DNA of 5,536 nucleotides from an uncultured Oscillospiraceae bacterium (GTDB lineage: Bacteria > Bacillota > Clostridia > Oscillospirales > Oscillospiraceae). The stretch's first letter is position 1; every line of letters begins with the position of its first letter. The notes under the pieces were generated by a model that worked only from the letters and a program-made list of their open reading frames with translations, had not been told where the DNA came from and did no database searches. Location of the stretch: contig CAKUND010000114.1 of assembly GCA_934668295.1 (NCBI GenBank), positions 1 through 5,536 of the forward strand, in the 5' to 3' direction. The position numbers were made by a program, and so were the translations under genes. This document shows positions 1 through 3,749 of the stretch, piece by piece.

Positions 1-392
1 CGGTAGGTCTGCAGCACGCGCGACCAGTGGTCGCAGAACATCGTCTCGGACGTCGGACGGAAGGCCAGACGCTCCTCGAGCTTTTCGCTGCCGCCCATCG
101 TGACCCAAGCGACCTCGGGCGCGAAGCCGTTTACAAGCTCGCCCTCTTTTTTCAGCAGGCTCTCGGGGATCAGGACCGGCATCGCGACGTTTTCATGGCC
201 GGTCTTTTTGAACTCCGCGTCCATGATGCGCTGGATGTTTTCCCAGATCGCATAGCCGTAGGGCCGCAGGATCGTAAAGCCCTTGACGGACGCGTACTCG
301 ACCAGCTCCGCCTTGCGGCAGATGTCGGTGTACCACTGGGCAAAATCGACCTCCATATCGGTGATCTGCTCGACTTTCTTTTCTTTCGCCAT
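1..392 (-). CDS. proS: Prolyl-tRNA synthetase, N-terminal part (archaeal/eukaryotic-like type), cut by window edge
   Basis: This gene encodes the cytoplasmic class II enzyme that attaches proline to tRNA-Pro. Only the first 130 codons, plus two bases, lie in the window. The start is the ATG at 392-390, preceded by AAAGGA (407-402) nine bases upstream. The protein begins [18 protein letters not shown] class II motif 1 region spans about residues 43-76 ([16 protein letters not shown], then [10 protein letters not shown]). The opening of motif 2, FRPTSET, is at residues 111-117 and belongs to the ATP/prolyl-adenylate site. The [21 protein letters not shown] opening and the GFAPEVAWV segment are typical of the short type-3 enzymes of about 480 residues. 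Those lack the editing insertion of E. coli ProS, but the region where that insertion would lie is outside the window. Nothing seen suggests a break. The gene points away from the small gene at 511 and has its own promoter. Confidence 0.95.
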   Translation of the reverse strand, partial: MAKEKKVEQITDMEVDFAQWYTDICRKAELVEYASVKGFTILRPYGYAIWENIQRIMDAEFKKTGHENVAMPVLIPESLLKKEGELVNGFAPEVAWVTMGGSEKLEERLAFRPTSETMFCDHWSRVLQTY

Positions 393-434
393 ATCAATTC
401 ATCCTTTCGGAAATACTTTTCAGTCAATGGATTT

Positions 435-464
435 ATTTTATCACACTTGTCAAGCGTCTGTACA
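435..464 (-). promoter_or_regulatory. Probable extended -10 promoter of proS
   Basis: On the minus strand the sequence reads TGTACA (464-459, a 4/6 match to the -35 box), an 18-base spacer, then TAAAAT (440-435). The -10 is preceded by TGTGA, giving the extended -10 form TGTGATAAAAT. Transcription would start near 428, leaving a leader of about 36 bases, too short for a T-box riboswitch. A perfect TTGACA also lies nearby on this strand (452-447), but no good -10 box is correctly spaced from it. Assigned by eye. Confidence 0.5.
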
Positions 465-495
465 TAAGATGAGATACCTGAACGCAGGCAATATT

Positions 496-500
496 GGAGG
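496..500 (+). promoter_or_regulatory. Ribosome binding site fixing the start of the small ribbon-helix-helix-like gene
   Basis: GGAGG lies ten bases before the ATG at 511. The same frame is open upstream and has another ATG at 469, but that one has no Shine-Dalgarno sequence. This site is the reason for choosing 511. Confidence 0.7.
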
Positions 501-510
501 TTCGTATGCC

Positions 511-693
511 ATGATCTATTGTATCCCGCTCGATCCGGCGACGGAGGAATTTTACGCGTCCGTCGCCCGCGCAGCCGGTCTTCCCATGGAGCAGGTGCTG
601 CGCGACGCGCTCTTTAAGCTTGCGGGCGAGCTGTCGCTCGAAGCGCTGGCCCGGCGGAGCCGGAACCAGACATCCCGCGGCGGCGCCGAATAA
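511..693 (+). CDS. Small ribbon-helix-helix-like protein, hypothetical
   Basis: This gene encodes a 60-residue protein that I do not recognise by name. Its layout resembles a ribbon-helix-helix DNA-binding protein of the Arc/CopG/antitoxin kind. A short beta-like stretch (MIYCIPLDP, residues 1-9) is followed by a first helix (about 10-22), a glycine turn at AAGLP (21-25), and a second amphipathic helix with the pattern EQVLRDALFKLAGEL (27-41). The tail is basic and Ser/Arg-rich (RRSRNQTSRGG). Such proteins usually bind DNA as dimers and often control their own operon, which is family knowledge and not shown here. The start is set by GGAGG at 496-500. No toxin-like gene follows: the next gene is L-serine dehydratase, 87 bases downstream with its own promoter. 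I saw no convincing promoter upstream, the best being TTGTCA at 447-452 with a poor -10. The gene is probably real on the basis of its RBS and protein-like composition, but its function is inferred only from shape. Confidence 0.65.
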   Translation: MIYCIPLDPATEEFYASVARAAGLPMEQVLRDALFKLAGELSLEALARRSRNQTSRGGAE

Positions 694-718
694 AGTACGC
701 GGCGTCCCGGAAATAAGG

Positions 719-747
719 TTGTAATTTGATGCGTTCTCTGGTATCAT
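719..747 (+). promoter_or_regulatory. Sigma-A-type promoter of the L-serine dehydratase gene
   Basis: TTGTAA (719-724), a 17-base spacer, then TATCAT (742-747), with TGG immediately before the -10 giving the extended -10 form. Transcription would start near 754, about 27 bases before the ATG at 781. This suggests the dehydratase is transcribed independently of the small gene upstream. I saw no operator-like inverted repeat or riboswitch in the short leader. Confidence 0.7.
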
Positions 748-780
748 GTGGTGAAACGATAATACCGGAGGCAGATTCTC

Positions 781-2007
781 ATGAAATCCATTCGTGATCT
801 TTATAAAGTCGGCAAGGGCCCGTCCAGCTCCCACACCATGGGGCCGGAACGTGCAGCCCGCATCTTCAAGCAGGAACACCCCGATGCAGAGCGCTATGAG
901 GTCACGCTTTACGGCTCTCTGGCTCTGACCGGCGTCGGCCACGGCACCGACCGGGTGCTGAGCGAAGTCCTCGCGCCCACCCCTACGGAGATCATCTTCT
1001 CGCAGAAGGATCCCGGCGATCTGCGTCACCCGAACACGCTCGATTTTGCCGCCTACAAGGGCGAGGAGAAGCTCGCGTCCATGCGCGTGGAATCCATCGG
1101 CGGCGGCGATATCGTGATCGAGGGCCGCGAGGCGGCGGAGCCGGACGATGTGTACCCCGAAAATTCGTTTGCCGAGATCGCGCAGTACTGCCGCTGGCGG
1201 TATATCTCGCTGCGCGAATACGTCGAGCTGAACGAGGGGCCGGAGATCTGGGACTTTCTGCAGACCATCTGGCGCACCATGCGCGCCGAGGTCGAGGATG
1301 GGCTGGAGGCGACCGGCATCCTGCCGGGCGGCCTGAACGTGCAGCGCAAGGCGCGCTATCTCTACGAGCGGCAGCACGCACAGGAGATCCCGCAGGTGCG
1401 CGAGCTGCAGCTGGTGTGCGCCTACGCCTTTGCCGCCGCGGAGCAGAACGCCGCCAACGGCACCATCGTCACCGCGCCGACCTGCGGCAGCTGCGGCGTG
1501 GTCCCGGCTGTTCTCATGTACTTACAGGGCAAATACCACTATTCCGACCTGCGCATGGCGCACGCGCTGGGCGTGGCGGGCATCATCGGCAATCTGATCC
1601 GCCGCAACGCGTCCATCTCCGGCGCGGAATGCGGCTGTCAGGCGGAGATCGGCTCGGCCTGTTCCATGGCGGCGGCCGCGATGTGCGAGCTGATGGAATT
1701 CCCCATCGAGCAGATCGAGTATGCCGCCGAGATCGCCATGGAGCACCACCTGGGCCTGACGTGCGACCCCATCTGCGGTCTTGTGCAGATCCCCTGCATC
1801 GAGCGCAATGCCGTCGCCGCCAAGCGCGCCATCGACTCGGCAAACCTGGCGCACATGCTGGTCGGCACGAGAACGATCTCGTTCGACATGGTCGTGCGCA
1901 CGATGTACGAGACCGGCATCAGCATGAACCGCGCCTTCCGCGAAACGAGCGAGGGCGGCCTCGCCAAGCTCTACAGCCGCCGCGCCGGACAGACGCTGGG
2001 AAAATAA
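781..2007 (+). CDS. sdaA: L-serine dehydratase (L-serine ammonia-lyase), single-chain, [4Fe-4S] type
   Basis: This cytoplasmic enzyme deaminates L-serine to pyruvate and ammonia using a [4Fe-4S] cluster instead of pyridoxal phosphate. The protein has 408 residues, and the start ATG is nine bases after GGAGG (767-771). The N-terminal beta domain (about 1-150) carries GKGPSSSHTMGP (11-22), HPNTLDF (83-89) and SIGGG (105-109). The C-terminal catalytic alpha domain (about 155-400) carries APTCGSCGVVPAV (232-244), GAECGCQAEIGSACSMAA (281-298) and CDPICGLVQIPCIERN (328-343). Cys286, Cys328 and Cys339 have the same 42- and 11-residue spacing as the three cluster cysteines of the Legionella pneumophila enzyme (343, 385, 396), so they are the likely ligands. 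Both domains are on one chain, unlike the two-subunit SdaAA/SdaAB form of Bacillus. It is shorter than E. coli SdaA (454 residues) and ends in TLGK, without the C-terminal cysteine of the Legionella enzyme. It has its own promoter and terminator. The enzyme class is certain; the symbol could also be given as sdaB or tdcG. Confidence 0.95.
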   Translation: MKSIRDLYKVGKGPSSSHTMGPERAARIFKQEHPDAERYEVTLYGSLALTGVGHGTDRVLSEVLAPTPTEIIFSQKDPGDLRHPNTLDFAAYKGEEKLASMRVESIGGGDIVIEGREAAEPDDVYPENSFAEIAQYCRWRYISLREYVELNEGPEIWDFLQTIWRTMRAEVEDGLEATGILPGGLNVQRKARYLYERQHAQEIPQVRELQLVCAYAFAAAEQNAANGTIVTAPTCGSCGVVPAVLMYLQGKYHYSDLRMAHALGVAGIIGNLIRRNASISGAECGCQAEIGSACSMAAAAMCELMEFPIEQIEYAAEIAMEHHLGLTCDPICGLVQIPCIERNAVAAKRAIDSANLAHMLVGTRTISFDMVVRTMYETGISMNRAFRETSEGGLAKLYSRRAGQTLGK

Positions 2008-2024
2008 AGACTGCGCATTCCTGC

Positions 2025-2055
2025 AAAAGGCTCCCCTTAAACCGGGGAGCCTTTT
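2025..2055. terminator. Bidirectional intrinsic terminator between two converging genes
   Basis: The 12-base stem AAAAGGCTCCCC (2025-2036) pairs perfectly with GGGGAGCCTTTT (2044-2055) across a seven-base loop. A run of Ts follows the GC-rich stem when read from either strand. It starts 18 bases after the L-serine dehydratase stop codon and 10 bases beyond the stop codon of the minus-strand SLH gene, so one hairpin can end both transcripts. Confidence 0.93.
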
Positions 2056-2064
2056 CAGCATGGT

Positions 2065-3372
2065 CTATTTGGTCAGCTTTGCCAGCAGCTCGACGGCCAG
2101 CTTGATCGCCTGCTCGCGCGTCAGATTGGACTTCGGGTGCAGCATGCCGTCGCCGGAGCCGCTCAGGATGCCGAGGCCGGTCAGAAGCGTGACGGGCTGC
2201 CGCGCGTAGTCCGCGATCTGCGCGGCGTCGGAATAGGGCAGCTCCGCGCCGTCCTCCGGGACATCCCGGAACAGGGCATAGGCTCTTGCGAGCATGGTCA
2301 CGGCCTGCTCCCGCGTGAGAAGGCCGCGCGGCGAAAAGCTCCCGTTTCCAGTGCCGTTCACAATGCCGAGCGTCGCGGCGCTCCGGATATCCGCGTCGCT
2401 GGTGTCGGAGAAGCGGGCCGTGATCGCGACCGGTGTGCCGCCCGCGGCCTCATAAATGCGCATGACGGTCGAGGCAAATTCAAAGCGCGTCATGCTCTGC
2501 GTCATATCCGTGCCGTAGATACACACGGATATGAGTCCCTGCTCCTCCGCCTGCTTCAGATACGGCTCCGCCCACTGGGATGCCTTCGTCCACGGCGCTG
2601 TTTTGACGGTCATGCGCGCGATGGAATCCGCGTTTTGCGTCAGCCATTCGCTGTAGCTCTGCTCCCACTGGTGTGACCGGGCCCAGGCGGCAGTGTCGCT
2701 TTTGAGAAAATACGTATGGCTGATCGAGCCGGTGCGCGTATAGCCCGCATGATCCATTCGTACATCCAGCCAGTAATACTGCCCATCCACGAGCACGTAA
2801 TTCCACTTGTGCTCATAGGTGCTGCCGTCATTGTTGACGAAAACGCCGTCAATGAGGCGGCAGTCATAGCCAAGACGCGTCAGAAGCACGGTCAAAAGCG
2901 CGGCAAAGTGCGCGCAGTTGCCGCAGCGCTTGAGCATCATGTCGTAGGCAAACGCGGCGATATAGACGTTGGAATCGCAGTCATAGATATACATGCCGGG
3001 CAGATCGCCGGGCGTGCGCTCGGCCTTGAATTCCGGGCGCAGGATCTGCGCCTGATAGTCCGGATCCCGCTCCAGCGCGTCAGCCGCGGAGGCCGCCTGC
3101 GTCTCGTCGAACCACGTTTTCCCGTCCCAGTTGTCGCGGGCGCAGTGCTGGATGATCCAGTCGTAGACGGCCTGAATCTTCTGCGCGTCGGTCTTTCCGT
3201 CGGTCGGGATCTGCTTTAAAAGCTCGTCCGCAAGATGGTCCACGCGGGCGTCGCCGGTGCGGACGGGCTCATAGCTGTGGATCTGCTCTCCCACGGCCAG
3301 CGCCGGCAGGGCGCATCCGAGCAGCAGCGCAGCGGCCAGCAGCAGGGCTGCCATTCGTCTTGTTTTCATCAT
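2065..3372 (-). CDS. Exported transglutaminase-like protein with three S-layer homology (SLH) repeats
   Basis: This gene encodes a 435-residue predicted surface protein. The start is the first of two ATGs (3372-3370), six bases after AAGGAG (3384-3379); the second, at 3369, is equally possible. Residues 1-26 form a signal peptide: basic MMKTRR, a Leu/Ala-rich core, and an ALA cleavage site before VGEQ. A transglutaminase-like cysteine domain covers about 45-210. Its expected catalytic triad is visible as Cys153 in RCGNCAHFAALL, His188 in YEHKWNYV and Asp203 in YYWLDVRMDH. Three SLH repeats follow at about 266-310, 319-367 and 378-432; the second and third keep the FSDTSDA/YSDAAQ openings, GxGxGxF/L-xP turns and LTREQA motifs. 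SLH domains bind pyruvylated secondary wall polymers, so the protein is probably held on the cell wall. The transglutaminase fold could act as a protease, amidase or cross-linker; the substrate cannot be told from sequence. LLGC at 17-20 is a weak lipobox, so a lipoprotein is a less likely alternative. The gene has its own promoter and shares a terminator with the converging dehydratase gene. Confidence 0.9.
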   Translation of the reverse strand: MMKTRRMAALLLAAALLLGCALPALAVGEQIHSYEPVRTGDARVDHLADELLKQIPTDGKTDAQKIQAVYDWIIQHCARDNWDGKTWFDETQAASAADALERDPDYQAQILRPEFKAERTPGDLPGMYIYDCDSNVYIAAFAYDMMLKRCGNCAHFAALLTVLLTRLGYDCRLIDGVFVNNDGSTYEHKWNYVLVDGQYYWLDVRMDHAGYTRTGSISHTYFLKSDTAAWARSHQWEQSYSEWLTQNADSIARMTVKTAPWTKASQWAEPYLKQAEEQGLISVCIYGTDMTQSMTRFEFASTVMRIYEAAGGTPVAITARFSDTSDADIRSAATLGIVNGTGNGSFSPRGLLTREQAVTMLARAYALFRDVPEDGAELPYSDAAQIADYARQPVTLLTGLGILSGSGDGMLHPKSNLTREQAIKLAVELLAKLTK

Positions 3373-3404
3373 GTCTCGCTCCTTTTCTTTTGTTTTCTCT
3401 TTCC

Positions 3405-3433
3405 AGTATAGTCCAGATCCCCCGGGAATGCAA
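3405..3433 (-). promoter_or_regulatory. Probable promoter of the SLH/transglutaminase-like gene
   Basis: On the minus strand TTGCAT (3433-3428) is followed by a 17-base spacer and TATACT (3410-3405). Transcription would start near 3398, about 26 bases before the ATG at 3372. The -35 box is weak and the -10 is good. It lies back to back with the glmS promoter. Confidence 0.55.
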
Positions 3434-3463
3434 GCGCCTGCAGAGGCCCCGCGCAAATAACAG

Positions 3464-3492
3464 TAGCTTTTTTACTGCACATCGAATATAAT
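3464..3492 (+). promoter_or_regulatory. Probable promoter of the glmS transcript
   Basis: There is a perfect TATAAT -10 box at 3487-3492. The -35 position 17 bases upstream (TAGCTT, 3464-3469) is a poor match, so an activator or flanking sequence may help. Transcription would start near 3499, about 45 bases before the ribozyme cleavage site and 250 bases before the glmS start codon. This fits a ribozyme-containing leader. Confidence 0.5.
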
Positions 3493-3543
3493 AGGAGCAA
3501 GCCGCAGAACCAGAAAGGAGGAGCATGGCTCATCGCCATCATA

Positions 3544-3690
3544 AGCGCCATGTGCCTGCCGGAGCCCGGCAGGATAACGAGGAGGAACGCGATCGAAGAT
3601 TCGGCGGATGCGTTCCCGCGCGGCCTTCGTGCGCGTGACAAAGTCAGAAATATGCGGGCGACCGCAAAACAAAGGGGCTTTGAACGGAGG
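3544..3690 (+). ncRNA. glmS ribozyme (glucosamine-6-phosphate-responsive self-cleaving leader RNA)
   Basis: The leader of glmS folds as a glmS ribozyme. In the known class, glucosamine-6-phosphate acts as cofactor, the RNA cuts itself and the mRNA is degraded. Cleavage would fall between A3544 and G3545 in AAGCGCC. Visible elements: a P1-type hairpin, CCTGCCGG (3555-3562) with CCGGCAGG (3566-3573); core helix P2, GGAACGC (3584-3590) with GCGTTCC (3610-3616); the core motifs ACGAGG (3577-3582), ATCGA and TCGGCGGATG; and a pseudoknot pairing CGCC (3546-3549) with GGCG (3603-3606). Further elements are P3 (3617-3622 with 3630-3635), the P3.1 pseudoknot of P3-loop CCTTCG (3624-3629) with CGGAGG (3685-3690), and P4 CAAAGTC (3639-3645) with GGCTTTG (3676-3682). 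P4 is capped by a TGCGG/CCGCA stem (3653-3666) with a GCGA tetraloop, which in known structures docks on P1. One key base differs: A3576 sits where the class has its active-site guanine. The identification is strong; catalytic activity is uncertain. Confidence 0.9.
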
Positions 3691-3714
3691 ATCAGGCAAA
3701 TTTCTGCGCGTTTG

Positions 3715-3736
3715 TCCTGTAGCTGATTTTACAGGA
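3715..3736 (+). promoter_or_regulatory. Hairpin covering the glmS ribosome binding site
   Basis: TCCTGTA (3715-3721) is complementary to TACAGGA (3730-3736), with an eight-base loop. The right arm contains the first four bases of the AGGAGG Shine-Dalgarno sequence of glmS (3733-3738), which is 11 bases before the ATG at 3750. The fold could lower ribosome access, and it lies outside the ribozyme core. No T-run follows, so it is not a terminator. Its regulatory role is inferred. Confidence 0.45.
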
Positions 3737-3749
3737 GGAACAAGTTTAT

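Noticed and set aside
393..434. A T-box riboswitch in the proS leader.
   Set aside because: T-boxes are common before synthetase genes in Firmicutes, but the leader from the predicted start is only about 36 bases and contains no T-box sequence or terminator.
433..1377. A 314-codon open frame on the minus strand across the small gene and the first half of the L-serine dehydratase gene.
   Set aside because: It is antisense to two well-supported genes, its product resembles no known domain and it lacks a convincing RBS. Long antisense frames are expected in GC-rich coding DNA.
1416..2105. A 229-codon open frame on the plus strand inside and past the L-serine dehydratase gene.
   Set aside because: It is an alternative frame of the dehydratase catalytic domain, rich in Arg, His and Gly, and runs through the terminator. 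There is no RBS or domain.
2716..3219. A 167-codon plus-strand frame opposite the SLH/transglutaminase gene.
   Set aside because: It is a shadow of a gene with a clear signal peptide, catalytic triad and SLH repeats. No initiation signal or protein family supports it.
3381..3456. A longer SLH/transglutaminase protein starting at 3456, 28 residues upstream.
   Set aside because: The extra residues read through the promoter -10 box and the Shine-Dalgarno sequence and would place a charged stretch before the signal peptide. The start at 3372 has a proper RBS and begins the signal peptide.
3555..3573. The perfect GC-rich hairpin CCTGCCGG/CCGGCAGG as a terminator between the divergent genes.
   Set aside because: No T-run follows on either strand, and its position and context match P1 of the glmS ribozyme.
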